64,000 nt of DNA from Pseudomonas lini (GTDB lineage Bacteria; Pseudomonadota; Gammaproteobacteria; Pseudomonadales; Pseudomonadaceae): assembly GCF_030812475.1 (NCBI RefSeq), contig NZ_JAUSSR010000001.1, positions 682,001 to 746,000 on the forward strand. The letters run 5' to 3'. The translations under genes and the position numbers were made by a program. Shown here in pieces: positions 48,651 through 58,216 of the stretch; within the stretch, counting starts at the first letter, position 1, and each line of letters starts with the position of its first letter. The notes beneath the pieces were generated by a model. That model was not told the DNA's origin. It worked only from the letters and a program-made list of their open reading frames with translations, and made no database searches.

Positions 48651-49013
48651 CTATTCAATGGGGTCAAGCCGATCCAGCGCCCGGTTTACCGCCAGCTCAC
48701 CCAGCATGATGACTTGCGCGATGCCCAATAGGGTATTGCGCCTGGGCCCATCCATGTGGTCCGCCAAATCCATCGTCATGACATTGGCCGAGGCCAGCGA
48801 CTCGCAAGCATGGGCCAGCAGGGTTTCGGTATCGAGTTCCGGGTTGACGATGAACATGGTGCCGGGAGTGCGCGGGTTTTCCATGATGGGGACGTCCGGC
48901 TTTAGGTGATAGTCGACGGTGCGCTCGGCGGCGTCATGCAGTTTTTTTGATTCGAGGGTTTCGTACGGGGATGCCGGATCGCTGTCCGGCGGATTGGGTG
49001 TGACCTTGAACAT
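48651..49013 (-). CDS. DUF6124-like protein of unknown function
   Basis: 120 residues, acidic and soluble. The start MFKVTPNPP and the segment ESLASANVMTMDLADHMDGPRRNTLLGIAQVIMLGELAVNRALDRL resemble a Pseudomonas-restricted family that I recall as DUF6124; function unknown. GGAG lies 9 bases before the ATG. It is preceded, on its own strand, by a leader of about 300 bases with several strong hairpins (see 49080-49302). Confidence 0.65.
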   Translation of the reverse strand: MFKVTPNPPDSDPASPYETLESKKLHDAAERTVDYHLKPDVPIMENPRTPGTMFIVNPELDTETLLAHACESLASANVMTMDLADHMDGPRRNTLLGIAQVIMLGELAVNRALDRLDPIE

Positions 49014-49079
49014 AGATGGAACTCCGATGCTATTTAAAAGGAATCACATCCTCGCTACCAAACGAAGGCGGTGACCATA

Positions 49080-49302
49080 CGAAGGTTGGTAGACCGGGCA
49101 TCGTAACCGGCGCCCCCGAAGGAGCCCTGCGCATGGCCACCATAAAAACACCGCCCAAACATTGGACAGTAAAGGGTGACGCTATGCGTCGATGCTACGG
49201 GTCTACCAAACCCGATCACTGTTTTCAGTGACCGGCAAACGATAGAACCCATACCCAAGACGCACAAGCCGGCGGATTCTGTCTTACCTGTAGGTAACGC
49301 CG
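49080..49302 (-). ncRNA. Candidate structured RNA or leader upstream of the DUF6124-like gene
   Basis: Read on the minus strand: hairpin GGCG..TTACCT-AC-AGGTAA..CGCC (49302-49271); hairpin TCACTG-AAAA-CAGTGA (49231-49216); a perfect 10-bp long-range stem TTGGTAGACC (49209-49200) with GGTCTACCAA (49095-49086); inside it hairpin GACGC-ATA-GCGTC (49190-49178) and a GCTCC-TTCG-GGGGC hairpin with a UUCG loop (about 49125-49112). The same strand is also open as a 70-codon frame (49055-49267) with no ribosome site. I take structure as the better explanation, with a small protein as the alternative. Confidence 0.5.
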
Positions 49303-49700
49303 CAAGGTGTTGTGGCTTTTCACGAAGTAATTTTCGAAGCGATTAAACATGAGTGTTTAAATTTCTTTGAGCGCCGCTCAGGTCAGTAGGGTTTTCACAC
49401 AGTCCAGGAAGATGTCGTTGTTTAATCTATCCATCGGGCTGCGCTCGCTCGTGAAAGAAACAACACAGACACCGCGCTTACATTTTAAAGAAAAGTTACA
49501 TTTTGAAACTTCCGCTGTAGGAAATTGTTTGTTTGTTGTTACGAAAATTCCTATTCGTTCATTTGACTATGCCATTGGATTGCTTTCAGCACGCGTTTCA
49601 CCGTCTTATTCGTCGTCGTCCAATATTCTCTCTGTTCAGCGCTTCTGACGAGATGAGAAGGGAAGGCAATTCAAATCGATGACGATAAGGACGTTTGCAA
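49303..49700. other. A+T-rich intergenic stretch with a palindrome
   Basis: No credible gene. It contains a perfect inverted repeat TTAAACATGAGTGTTTAA (49343-49360) and, just before it, two CGAAG repeats. It separates the leader on the minus strand from the effector remnant on the plus strand. Confidence 0.55.
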
Positions 49701-49975
49701 ATGAATGCCCCTCTGCACCCCTTGTATACCAACGAAGTTTCTCCTGAATTTCTCCGCAGTCTGAACGACTCGGCGTTCACGGAACAGCAAGTTGCGCAAT
49801 TCGGCGAACAGGCCCAGGCAATCATCCGTCAGCAGCAGGATTACGCTCTACAGGAATTGGGGGAGTTGTCTGCGCCGCGACCTTGATAGGTACTGGAGCA
49901 TGGGTGGGTACGACTTATATGGGTGATGGCGGTGAGTTAATGGGTGAAATTTTATACGAGAAAACCCAGCCATGA
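49701..49975 (+). pseudogene. Remnant of a secreted effector-type gene (internal deletion and frameshift)
   Basis: The first 61 codons (MNAPLHPLYTNEVSPEFLRS ... LQELGELSAPRP) look like the N-terminus of a longer protein, with a polar helical start. From about 49862 a different frame carries a glycine-rich hydrophobic tail (AATLIGTGAWVGTTYMGDGG) ending EKTQP at a TGA (49973-49975) that overlaps the next gene's ATG. I read this as one gene that lost its middle with a frame change. Glycine-zipper tails followed at once by a small membrane protein are typical of pore-forming effector and immunity pairs (type VI secretion or similar); that identity is inference. Confidence 0.5.
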
Positions 49976-50361
49976 TGGGAAAGGATTTTTGGATGTCCTG
50001 GCTAGCTTTTTGGATTCTAGCCGGTCCGATTTTGCTGGCCATTGCGAGCACTGCATACAGTCTGTACCTCAGATTGCGTTACCTAGACGCCATGCTGGAG
50101 GCCTTAAAAAATAGTCGTTATGTCCATACCTGGGGTCCAGGTTTGCGGCAGCAGGGGTGGTTTGGGGGCCTCTTGCTGATAGCAAAAATCGCCGGGATGG
50201 TGACTATGCCAAGGGTTTCAATCCGCATTGGCGAGCTGGACCCCGAGGATAATAAAAACTTTCCCCCACATTTAAAGCGTCTTTTGAAAATCAAAGCGGT
50301 GATGCTGGTTGGCATTGCTGTTTGGGGATTCATTGCGTATGGGCTGATGAAGTTGGAGTGA
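49972..50361 (+). CDS. Small membrane protein, possible immunity protein
   Basis: 129 residues with two hydrophobic helices (about 8-30, SWLAFWILAGPILLAIASTAYS, and about 108-126, AVMLVGIAVWGFIAYGLM) and a basic central loop. ATG at 49972 (a second at 49975) overlaps the end of the effector remnant, the arrangement of an effector-immunity pair. The frame is intact although the effector is broken, as expected if immunity is still useful. No family recognised. Confidence 0.55.
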   Translation: MMGKDFWMSWLAFWILAGPILLAIASTAYSLYLRLRYLDAMLEALKNSRYVHTWGPGLRQQGWFGGLLLIAKIAGMVTMPRVSIRIGELDPEDNKNFPPHLKRLLKIKAVMLVGIAVWGFIAYGLMKLE

Positions 50362-50715
50362 TTTTTGGGGCTTCACCTCAAGCTTAAAACGGCAGCCGGT
50401 ATTTCCAGCCGTAGCCTGGTGCACCATTGGGACAAGGCCGGACTACCGGGGCTAATACCAGGGTATTCCACTCATGTGAATGCGATCAGTCGGGCTGCCA
50501 AGTACATGGGCACCGGTGGTTACATCGGCATTGGTATTGGTGGAGTTTCTTAGCTATTGGCCATTCAGGAGGTTTGTAATAGTAGCTCTGGGGATGCTTG
50601 TGACGTGCCGCCAAGTACATATAGGCAGGCTATTAAATCGGTATTGGATTCCGTCCCCTTTTTTCACGCTTTTTTCACGGTCCCCTTTTTTCACGGTTTC
50701 CTACCTAAAGGGTGA
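50362..50715 (+). pseudogene. Detached effector C-terminal fragment with an in-frame stop
   Basis: In the same frame as the preceding gene and directly after its stop codon, a 63-codon stretch (SSRSLVHHWDKAGLPGLIPG ... KYMGTGGYIGIGIGGVS) ends at TAG 50551-50553; reading on gives LLAIQEVCNSSSGDACDV, which continues the same kind of sequence, so the TAG looks like a nonsense mutation. It has no start codon context. The last part is a run of CCCCTTTTTTCACG repeats (about 50655-50697). It resembles the mid-to-late part of glycine-rich effectors, and may be a displaced tip left after recombination. Confidence 0.45.
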
Positions 50716-51034
50716 GCAAGGCGGTAAGCTACGGACGGCGCCGTTTTCCTCGGTGTCTGTGCGGACGTCTTCGCGGCCAAACCGGCCACACAGTGATTTG
50801 TGGTGCACACACCCATTGCGACCGCCGCAACCTGCGGGCTTGCCCGCGAAGAGATCATCCCTCACGACAGAGATCCCCCGCCTGAAACCTCAGTGCATCG
50901 CACCCTCAATCGCAGGAAACCCCAGCCGAAACTCCGTCATCGTCCCCGGGGGACATTGTTGCAATCTGCGGATAATGCCAAGGTGATGGGGTCATTACAA
51001 TTTCGTCATGTGCGTGTGGTGCAGCCTCTACCGA
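50716..51034. other. Intergenic stretch with REP debris
   Basis: Contains a decayed REP-like pair (GTCTTCGCGGCCAAACCGGCCACA near 50768 and GCGGGCTTGCCCGCGAA near 50836). No gene is seen. Confidence 0.5.
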
Positions 51035-51349
51035 TCAGGTCAGGGCGGCGAGCTGCTCGATGGTTTGTGGAAAGCGTTCAACCAGGCGGATCAGTGTCGT
51101 GGCTTGGGCATTTGGCGTTGCCCGCCCCTGTTCCCAGTTTTCGAGGGTTCGGGTGTTGGTGCGCAGATACATGGCGAACACCGACCGGGAAAGGTTGAGT
51201 TGTTGGCGGATAGCTACCACTTCCTCGGCAGTGATGGGTACCAGTTTTGGCAGCTGAACCTTGTGGGCCCGCAGCGTGATCTTGCCTTGGCGCTCGTCGG
51301 CCAAGGCTTCGAGGCCTTCCATCAGTTCGGAAAAAATGTCACGTTTCAT
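51035..51349 (-). CDS. HigA/NadS-type helix-turn-helix antitoxin
   Basis: 104 residues. The C-terminal half (ITAEEVVAIRQQLNLSRSVFAMYLRTNTRTLENWEQGRATPNAQA) is an Xre-type DNA-binding domain as in HigA/NadS antitoxins. It overlaps the toxin gene by 11 bp and follows it, the toxin-first order typical of hig modules. The ATG at 51349 begins MKRDIFSELMEGLEAL, a family-like N-terminus. Confidence 0.85.
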   Translation of the reverse strand: MKRDIFSELMEGLEALADERQGKITLRAHKVQLPKLVPITAEEVVAIRQQLNLSRSVFAMYLRTNTRTLENWEQGRATPNAQATTLIRLVERFPQTIEQLAALT

Positions 51350-51689
51350 TGTGGGTTCTCGTGTTGATTTCTCTATCCAGCGTTTGTCTGAAAAGTTTTT
51401 TCTGGGAAGGCGACAGGTCGTCTTGCTCATTTTTGCCATACACGGTGAACAGCCAGAATTGATCGAAACCTGACCACCAGTAATAAATCACCCGTAATCC
51501 GCTGCGCTTGCCTTTGCCTCGTCGCTGGTCGGAGAAGCGGACTTTGCGCAACCCACCCGTACCTTCCACAAGATCGCCCGCTTCTGGGTTTTTCAGCAAC
51601 TCCAGCTGAAAGCTACGAAACAAATCGTCATCCAGATAATCGTTTCGGTGCTTCTGAAACGCAGGTAATTCGATAAAAAGGGCATTCAT
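51339..51689 (-). CDS. HigB-2/RelE-like toxin
   Basis: 116 residues. MNALFIELPAFQKHRNDYL ... GGLRKVRFSDQRRGKGKRSGLRVIYYW ... FTVYGKNEQDDLSPSQKKLFRQTLD matches the RelE/HigB ribonuclease fold, with the basic patch and late Tyr/Lys typical of ribosome-dependent mRNA interferases. The ATG at 51689 gives the family length; the frame is open 61 codons further without homology. Confidence 0.85.
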   Translation of the reverse strand: MNALFIELPAFQKHRNDYLDDDLFRSFQLELLKNPEAGDLVEGTGGLRKVRFSDQRRGKGKRSGLRVIYYWWSGFDQFWLFTVYGKNEQDDLSPSQKKLFRQTLDREINTRTHNET

Positions 51690-51882
51690 GTTCTGTACGC
51701 TACCTACGTATAGTGTTATCTCGATCATCGAATAGGTCAAGGCATCGAAGCCATCCTTTTCGTCCCGGTCTCCAAGATAGAACCTAGCGCTTGATTCTGG
51801 CTGTAGGACGAAACGGACAATTGGGCGAGAGCTTTCGGGGATTGCAGAAGGAGGGCAGGGCAGCGGTAACAAATCCTACAAA

Positions 51883-51909
51883 CGCAAAAACGGCACCCGA
51901 AGGTGCCGT
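51883..51909 (-). terminator. Intrinsic terminator of the nuo operon
   Basis: On the minus strand: ACGGCACC-TTCG-GGTGCCGT followed by TTTTTGCG, 31 bases after the nuoN stop. UUCG tetraloop closed by C-G. Confidence 0.93.
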
Positions 51910-51940
51910 TTCTATTTACTACCGAGTACCGCCTAAACGA

Positions 51941-53404
51941 TCAACCCGCCAACCCCGCCTGCTGAACCAGGTTCAGCAACGGCTGTGGATACAGCCCAAG
52001 GAAGAACGCCAGCGCAGCGATGGCCAGCAGCATCACGCCGCCCGCACGTTGTTCCCAATGCAGCTGTGCATCGTGGCGACGCAGGTTCGGTTCGATCAGG
52101 TACAGGGTGACCATCACACGCAGGTAGTAGAACACGCCGATGGCGCTGCCCAGTACCAGGGAGCCGACCAGCCACCATTGGTGGGACTCGACGCCGGTGG
52201 CGATGATGTAGAACTTGCCGATGAAGCCCGCGGTCAGCGGGATGCCGGCCAGGGACAGCATCATAACGGTCAGGACCGCGGTCAGGTACGGACGGCGCCA
52301 GAACAGGCCGCGGTATTCGTACAGGGCATCCGCGTCACGGCCGTTGTACGGCGAGGACATCAGGGTGATCACGCCGAAGGCGCCGAGGCTGGTGATCACG
52401 TAGGTGACCAGGTACACGCCGATGGCTTCCACGGCCAGGCCCTTGCTCGCCACCAGGGCAATCAGCAGGTAACCGAAGTGGGCGATGGACGAGTAACCCA
52501 GCAGGCGCTTGAGGTTGCTCTGGGTCAGTGCCAGCAGGTTACCGAACAGGATCGACGCGATGGCGATGATGGTCAGCACGTCGCTCAGTACACCGCTGCT
52601 CGCCGCCGGCGAGATCTGGAACAGACGCACCATCACCGCGAACACGGCGACTTTCGACGCAGTGGCCAGGAACGCGGCCACCGGTGCCGGAGCACCTTCG
52701 TAGACGTCTGGGGTCCAGAGGTGGAACGGCACGAGCGACAGCTTGAATGCCAAGCCGATCAGCATCATGCCCAGGCCCAGTTGCGCCAGCGAGCTTGGCA
52801 GGCCGGTGGCCGCCAGGGCCTGGCCGATGCCGTTGAAGCTCAGGCTGCCGGAGTCGGCATACAGCAGGGCCATACCGAACAACAGGAACGCGGAACCGGC
52901 GGCCGACAGCACCATGTACTTGATGCCGGCTTCCAGCGAACGCTTGTTGAAGAAGGCATAGGCCACCAGACCGTAGACCGGCACCGACAACAGTTCCAGA
53001 CCGATGAACAACCCGGCCAGGTGCTGCGCGCTGACCAGCACCAGGCCACCGGCGGCGGCCATCAGGATCAGCAGGTACAGTTCTTCACGGTTGCCCGGGT
53101 AACCCGAACCGCCATCGCCGAGGTAGGCATGGGCGAGGGTCACACAGGCGAGGGTGGCGACCAGGATCAGCGCCATGTACAAGCAGGCGAAGCTATCGAT
53201 CTGCAGCAGTGGTGTCACAGCCAGGGGTGCGACTTTCAAGGCTGGCAGGATCGACAGCAGCGCCAGGTTCAGACCCGCCACGGAAATCAGGAAGGTCTGC
53301 GAGTGGTTGCGGCGCCAGGCAATCGCCAGCATCACCACGATGATCGTGGCGCTGGTGATCAACAACGGCGCTAGCGCGATAAAGTGTTGAGTCGTGAATT
53401 CCAT
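51941..53404 (-). CDS. nuoN: NADH-quinone oxidoreductase subunit N
   Basis: 487 residues, 14 transmembrane helices, antiporter-like proton-pumping subunit of complex I. The core [15 protein letters not shown] and [21 protein letters not shown] segments carry the conserved Lys residues. ATG at 53404 ([13 protein letters not shown]). Last gene of the operon; 7 bases separate it from nuoM. Confidence 0.96.
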   Translation of the reverse strand: MEFTTQHFIALAPLLITSATIIVVMLAIAWRRNHSQTFLISVAGLNLALLSILPALKVAPLAVTPLLQIDSFACLYMALILVATLACVTLAHAYLGDGGSGYPGNREELYLLILMAAAGGLVLVSAQHLAGLFIGLELLSVPVYGLVAYAFFNKRSLEAGIKYMVLSAAGSAFLLFGMALLYADSGSLSFNGIGQALAATGLPSSLAQLGLGMMLIGLAFKLSLVPFHLWTPDVYEGAPAPVAAFLATASKVAVFAVMVRLFQISPAASSGVLSDVLTIIAIASILFGNLLALTQSNLKRLLGYSSIAHFGYLLIALVASKGLAVEAIGVYLVTYVITSLGAFGVITLMSSPYNGRDADALYEYRGLFWRRPYLTAVLTVMMLSLAGIPLTAGFIGKFYIIATGVESHQWWLVGSLVLGSAIGVFYYLRVMVTLYLIEPNLRRHDAQLHWEQRAGGVMLLAIAALAFFLGLYPQPLLNLVQQAGLAG

Positions 53405-53411
53405 AGCGCTC

Positions 53412-54944
53412 TTACCGGGCCGAAGCGAGTTGAGTGAAGGCGGTACCGAGCCATTGCTGCACGCCATGCATCGTCGCGGCAGAGGTATCGAGGAACGGTT
53501 GCGGGTACACGCCGATGTAGATCAGCAGCGCCGCAAGCCCGACCACCATGATCATTTCGCGACCGTCCATGCCATGCAGCACCGCGTCTGATTTGGCCGG
53601 ACCGAAGTACGCACGGTGGATCATGATCAGCGAGTAGACCGACCCGAACACCAGGCCCGACGTCGCGATGATGGTCACTACAGGCGCCGCGGGGAAGGTA
53701 CCGAGCAGGATCAGGAACTCACCGACGAAGTTACCGGTACCCGGCAAGCCCAGGGACGCCGCTGCAAAGAACAGGCTGAGGGCCGGCAGGTAAGCGATCT
53801 TCGACCACAGGCCACCCATTTCACGCATGTCGCGGGTGTGGGTGCGTTCGTACAGCTGGCCACTCAGGATAAAGAGTGCCGCAGCCGACAGACCGTGCGC
53901 CAGCATCTGCATCACCGCGCCCTGCAGCGCCAGTTGGCTGCCGGAATAGATGCCGATCAGGACGAAACCCATGTGGGAAACGGACGAGAAGGCGATCAGA
54001 CGCTTGATGTCGGTTTGGGCGAAGGCCAGGAACGCGCCGTAGAAGATCCCGATCAGACCCAGGGTCATGGCGATCGGCGCAAACTCGGCCGAGGCATTCG
54101 GGAACAGCGGCAGGGCGAAACGCAGCAGACCGTAAGCCGCTGTCTTCAGCAAGATACCGGCCAGGTCGACCGAACCCGCGGTCGGTGCCTGGGCGTGAGC
54201 GTCAGGCAACCAGGAGTGGAACGGTACTACCGGCAGCTTCACCGCGAAGGCGATGAAGAAGCCGAGCATCAGGATGTACTCGGTGGTCAGCGACATCTTG
54301 GTTTTCAACAGGTCGGCGTAGTTGAAGGTAATCACGCCGGTGTCGTTGAAGTTGACCAGAACCAGACCGAGGATCGCCACCAACATGATCAGGCCGGAAG
54401 CCTGGGTGAAGATGAAGAACTTGGTCGCCGCGTAGATCCGGGTTTTCTTGCCGTCCGAAGAACTGTGACCCCAGAGCGCGATGAGGAAGTACATCGGCAC
54501 CAGCATCATTTCCCAGAAGAAGAAGAACATGAACAGGTCGAGGGCGAGGAACACGCCGACGACACCACCCAGGATCCACATCAGGTTCAGGTGGAAGAAG
54601 CCAACGTGACGTTGAATTTCTTTCCACGAGCACAGGACCGAGAGCACGCCCAGCAGACCGGTCAGCATGATCATCAGCAGCGACAGGCCGTCGAGGGCCA
54701 GGTGCACGCTGATGCCGAAGCGCGCAATCCAGATGTGCTTGAACTCACGCACCCAGGTCGGGTCGGCGCCAGGCGCCGGGGCAAATGAATAGTCACCGTT
54801 GGCCCACAGCCAGAGGCCGAGAGCGAGCAACAGGGACATGGTGATCAGCGCAATCCAGCGGGGGAGGGTGGCGCCGAAGCGCTCACCCATCCAGCACAGC
54901 AAGCCGCCGATAAAGGGGATCAGGATTAGCCAAGGCAGAATCAT
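53412..54944 (-). CDS. nuoM: NADH-quinone oxidoreductase subunit M
   Basis: 510 residues, 14 helices. Antiporter-like subunit with [15 protein letters not shown] (conserved Glu), [19 protein letters not shown] and [13 protein letters not shown]. Starts [11 protein letters not shown], 40 bases after nuoL. Confidence 0.96.
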   Translation of the reverse strand: MILPWLILIPFIGGLLCWMGERFGATLPRWIALITMSLLLALGLWLWANGDYSFAPAPGADPTWVREFKHIWIARFGISVHLALDGLSLLMIMLTGLLGVLSVLCSWKEIQRHVGFFHLNLMWILGGVVGVFLALDLFMFFFFWEMMLVPMYFLIALWGHSSSDGKKTRIYAATKFFIFTQASGLIMLVAILGLVLVNFNDTGVITFNYADLLKTKMSLTTEYILMLGFFIAFAVKLPVVPFHSWLPDAHAQAPTAGSVDLAGILLKTAAYGLLRFALPLFPNASAEFAPIAMTLGLIGIFYGAFLAFAQTDIKRLIAFSSVSHMGFVLIGIYSGSQLALQGAVMQMLAHGLSAAALFILSGQLYERTHTRDMREMGGLWSKIAYLPALSLFFAAASLGLPGTGNFVGEFLILLGTFPAAPVVTIIATSGLVFGSVYSLIMIHRAYFGPAKSDAVLHGMDGREMIMVVGLAALLIYIGVYPQPFLDTSAATMHGVQQWLGTAFTQLASAR

Positions 54945-54984
54945 GACGGGCTCAATTCCTTTCGCAAGTTCGCAAGGTTCATAT

Positions 54985-56838
54985 TCAGACCGCTACCAGC
55001 ACGATGGCGCCGATGACCAGCACGGAGCCGGCTGCCATCGATGCCGCGTACCAACGCAGTTGACCGGTTTCTGTACGGCTCAGGGCGGTGTGACCGCCTT
55101 TGGCCATACGCGGGATCAGACCGATGGTCTGGTCGAGCGGGTCTTTGCGCAGTACGTGGCTGATCGCAAGGTATGGCTTGACGAACAGTTTGTCGTAGAT
55201 CCAGTCGAAGCCCCAGGCAGCGAACCACCAGGCCGAAAGGAAGCGGCCGATGCCGCTGTTGGCGATTGCCGTGACGAAACGCCGCTTGCCGAGGAACAGC
55301 AAGGCGGCCAGCAGGATACCGGCCAGGGCGATGGCGCCCGAAGCGATTTCCAGACTGTGCTTGGCGTCGCCGCCGGCATGGCCGACGCTTTGCGGCAGCA
55401 CGCCGTGCAGTGGCGGAACGATCATCGCGCCGATGGCGGTGGACAATACGATCAGCACCGACAGTGGCAGCCAGTGAGCGATGCCGTGACCGGCGTGTGC
55501 TTCGGTCTTCGCTTCACCGTGGAACGCGATGAAGATCAGGCGGAAGGTGTACAGCGAGGTCATGAACGCACCGACCAGACCTGCATACAGCAGACCCTGG
55601 TTGCCGCTGGCGAACGCTTCCCAGAGGATTTCGTCCTTGGAGTAGAAGCCTGCGGTCACCAGTGGCAAGGCCGCGAGGGCCGCGCCGCCGACGATGAAGC
55701 TGGCGTAGGCCAGTGGCAGTTTCTTCCACAGGCCGCCCATCTTGAAGATGTTCTGCTCGTGGTGGCAGGCCACGATCACCGCACCGGAGGCCAGGAACAA
55801 CAGCGCCTTGAAGAAGGCGTGGGTCATCAGGTGGAAGATCGCGCCATCCCAGGCACCAACGCCCAGGGCCAGGAACATGTAGCCGATCTGGCTCATGGTC
55901 GAGTAGGCGAGGATACGTTTGATGTCGGTCTGGACCAGTGCGGCAAAGCCAGCCAGGACCAGGGTCACGCCACCGACGATTCCTACCAGATGCAGGATTT
56001 CCGGTGCCAGGGTGAACAGGCCGTGGGTACGGGCGATCAGGTAGACACCGGCGGTCACCATGGTTGCGGCGTGGATCAGTGCCGAAACCGGGGTAGGACC
56101 GGCCATCGCATCCGCCAGCCAGGTTTGCAGCGGCAGTTGCGCGGATTTACCCACGGCGCCGCCCAGCAGCATCAGGGTGGCCATGACCATCCAGAAGTCG
56201 CCGGCCTGGAATTTCTGCGGCGCCAGCACCAGCAGTTCCTGGATGTTCAGCGTGCCCAGTTGGGCGAACAGGATGAACAGGCCGATGGCCATGAACACGT
56301 CGCCGATCCGGGTGACGATGAAGGCCTTGAGTGCCGCGTTACCGTTGTTGCGGTTGCTGTAGTAGAAACCGATCAACAGGTACGAGCACAGGCCCACGCC
56401 TTCCCAGCCGAAGTACAGGAACAACAGGTTATCGCCCAGCACCAGGAACAGCATGCTGGCGATAAACAGGTTGGTGTAGGCGAAGAAGCGCGAGTAACCG
56501 GCTTCACCGCGCATGTACCAGGACGCGAACAGGTGGATCAGGAAGCCGACGCCGACCACCACACCGAGCATGGTCAGGGACAGGCCATCCAGGTACAGCG
56601 CGAAGTTCGGCGTGAAGCCTTCCACCGCCATCCACTGCCACAACACCAGGGTGTAGTGACCGCCTGCAGGCGGGGCGACGTTGAACTGCCAGATCACATA
56701 GGCAGTGACGATGGCAGACAGGCCAATGGAACCGACGCCGATCAGCGCCGCAAGGTTTTCCGAGATGCGTCCACGGGAGAACGACAGCAGCAGGAAACCG
56801 ATGAGAGGGAATACGAAAGTCAGATAGAGAAGATTCAT
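54985..56838 (-). CDS. nuoL: NADH-quinone oxidoreductase subunit L
   Basis: 617 residues. Distal antiporter-like subunit with [49 protein letters not shown] and [16 protein letters not shown], plus the C-terminal extension that forms the long lateral helix along the membrane arm. Overlaps the nuoK stop by 4 bp. Confidence 0.96.
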   Translation of the reverse strand: MNLLYLTFVFPLIGFLLLSFSRGRISENLAALIGVGSIGLSAIVTAYVIWQFNVAPPAGGHYTLVLWQWMAVEGFTPNFALYLDGLSLTMLGVVVGVGFLIHLFASWYMRGEAGYSRFFAYTNLFIASMLFLVLGDNLLFLYFGWEGVGLCSYLLIGFYYSNRNNGNAALKAFIVTRIGDVFMAIGLFILFAQLGTLNIQELLVLAPQKFQAGDFWMVMATLMLLGGAVGKSAQLPLQTWLADAMAGPTPVSALIHAATMVTAGVYLIARTHGLFTLAPEILHLVGIVGGVTLVLAGFAALVQTDIKRILAYSTMSQIGYMFLALGVGAWDGAIFHLMTHAFFKALLFLASGAVIVACHHEQNIFKMGGLWKKLPLAYASFIVGGAALAALPLVTAGFYSKDEILWEAFASGNQGLLYAGLVGAFMTSLYTFRLIFIAFHGEAKTEAHAGHGIAHWLPLSVLIVLSTAIGAMIVPPLHGVLPQSVGHAGGDAKHSLEIASGAIALAGILLAALLFLGKRRFVTAIANSGIGRFLSAWWFAAWGFDWIYDKLFVKPYLAISHVLRKDPLDQTIGLIPRMAKGGHTALSRTETGQLRWYAASMAAGSVLVIGAIVLVAV

Positions 56839-57143
56839 CCGCGCATCTCGCTGGCAGCGTCGATATCGAGAGTGTGGAAGCGGCGATACAGCTGCAACAG
56901 AATCGCCAGGCCGATACTGGCCTCGGCGGCTGCCAGGCTGATCACCAGGATGAACATGATCTGTCCATCCGGCTGACCCCAGCGGCTACCGGCAACGATG
57001 AACGCCAAGGCGGAGGCATTCATCATGATCTCCAGGCTCATCAGCACGAAAAGTATGTTGCGCCGGACCATCAGGCCGACCAGACCGAGGCAGAACAGGA
57101 TGCCGGCGACCGCCAGACCATGCTCCAGAGGGATAGCAGGCAT
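56835..57143 (-). CDS. nuoK: NADH-quinone oxidoreductase subunit K
   Basis: 102 residues, three helices; conserved Glu residues in [10 protein letters not shown] and [11 protein letters not shown] for proton transfer. Two possible starts: ATG 57149 overlaps the nuoJ stop, but ATG 57143 ([10 protein letters not shown]) is 8 bases from AAGGAG and gives the family length, so it is preferred. Confidence 0.94.
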   Translation of the reverse strand: MPAIPLEHGLAVAGILFCLGLVGLMVRRNILFVLMSLEIMMNASALAFIVAGSRWGQPDGQIMFILVISLAAAEASIGLAILLQLYRRFHTLDIDAASEMRG

Positions 57144-57145
57144 CG

Positions 57146-57649
57146 TCATTGCTCCTTGGCTTCGTTGCGGCCCAGGTGGAACGCCGTGACCGCTGCCGCA
57201 AGCAGCAGCATCGAGGCGAGTTCGACCACCAGCAGATAAGGACCGAACAGGCTGATGCCCACGGCCTTGGCGTCCACGGTGGTGTGGCCGATGGCCTGGC
57301 CGCTGGCGTCGCTGAACAGCACGTACAGCAGTTCGACCAGCAGCAGGGTGCCGAGGGCGACCGGGCCGAGCCAGATACCGGGCTTGAGCCAGACGCGCTC
57401 TTGCTGAACCGAGGCCGGGCCCAGGTTCAGCATCATCACCACGAACACGAACAGCACCATGATGGCGCCAGCATAGGCGATCACTTCCAGCACACCGGCG
57501 AACGGTGCGCCGAGGGCGAAAAACGTCATCGCCACGGCAATCAGCGAAATGATCAGGTAGAGCAGGGCGTGCACGGGGTTGGTGTTGGTGATCACGCGAA
57601 GCGTGGACACCACAGCGATACCCGATGCGAAATAGAAAGCGAATTCCAT
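57146..57649 (-). CDS. nuoJ: NADH-quinone oxidoreductase subunit J
   Basis: 167 residues, five helices; [21 protein letters not shown] is the conserved helix with the pi-bulge near the E-channel. Nine bases separate it from nuoI. Confidence 0.94.
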   Translation of the reverse strand: MEFAFYFASGIAVVSTLRVITNTNPVHALLYLIISLIAVAMTFFALGAPFAGVLEVIAYAGAIMVLFVFVVMMLNLGPASVQQERVWLKPGIWLGPVALGTLLLVELLYVLFSDASGQAIGHTTVDAKAVGISLFGPYLLVVELASMLLLAAAVTAFHLGRNEAKEQ

Positions 57650-57658
57650 CTTTCTTCC

Positions 57659-58204
57659 TTAAGGCAGCAAGCTCTTCACGTTGATCGGTTCGGCTTCATT
57701 CTGCGCGGAGCCTTTTGGCTTACCGGCAATCGCCATACCTGCAACACGATAGAAGTTGTAATCAGGGTTTTTGCCGGGGCCGGAGATCAGCAGATCTTCT
57801 TTCTCGTACACCAGGTCCTGACGTTTGAACTCGGCCATCTCGAAATCCGGTGTCAGCTGGATCGCGGTGGTCGGGCAGGCTTCCTCGCAGAGGCCGCAGA
57901 AAATGCAGCGCGAGAAGTTGATACGGAAAAACTCCGGGTACCAGCGACCGTCATCGGTTTCAGCTTTCTGCAACGAGATGCAGCCGACCGGGCACGCCAC
58001 GGCGCACAGGTTGCAGGCTACGCAACGCTCTTCGCCGTCGGGGTCGCGGGTCAGCACGATGCGGCCACGGAAGCGCGGCGGCAGGTACACGGCTTCTTCC
58101 GGGTACTGCAGCGTGTCGCGCTTGCGGAAGGCATGGCCGAAGATCATCACCAGGCTGCGAAGCTGGGTGAAGAAGCCATGCACGATGTCAAAAATGTACT
58201 TCAT
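57659..58204 (-). CDS. nuoI: NADH-quinone oxidoreductase subunit I
   Basis: 181 residues. Ferredoxin-like subunit with two 4Fe-4S motifs, [15 protein letters not shown] and [15 protein letters not shown] (clusters N6a and N6b), which pass electrons to NuoB. Confidence 0.96.
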   Translation of the reverse strand: MKYIFDIVHGFFTQLRSLVMIFGHAFRKRDTLQYPEEAVYLPPRFRGRIVLTRDPDGEERCVACNLCAVACPVGCISLQKAETDDGRWYPEFFRINFSRCIFCGLCEEACPTTAIQLTPDFEMAEFKRQDLVYEKEDLLISGPGKNPDYNFYRVAGMAIAGKPKGSAQNEAEPINVKSLLP

Positions 58205-58216
58205 GATTCTCTATCC

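Noticed and set aside
49016..49231. A 71-codon plus-strand frame across the structured leader
   Set aside because: No ribosome site, it overlaps the minus-strand frame, and the hairpins explain the sequence better.
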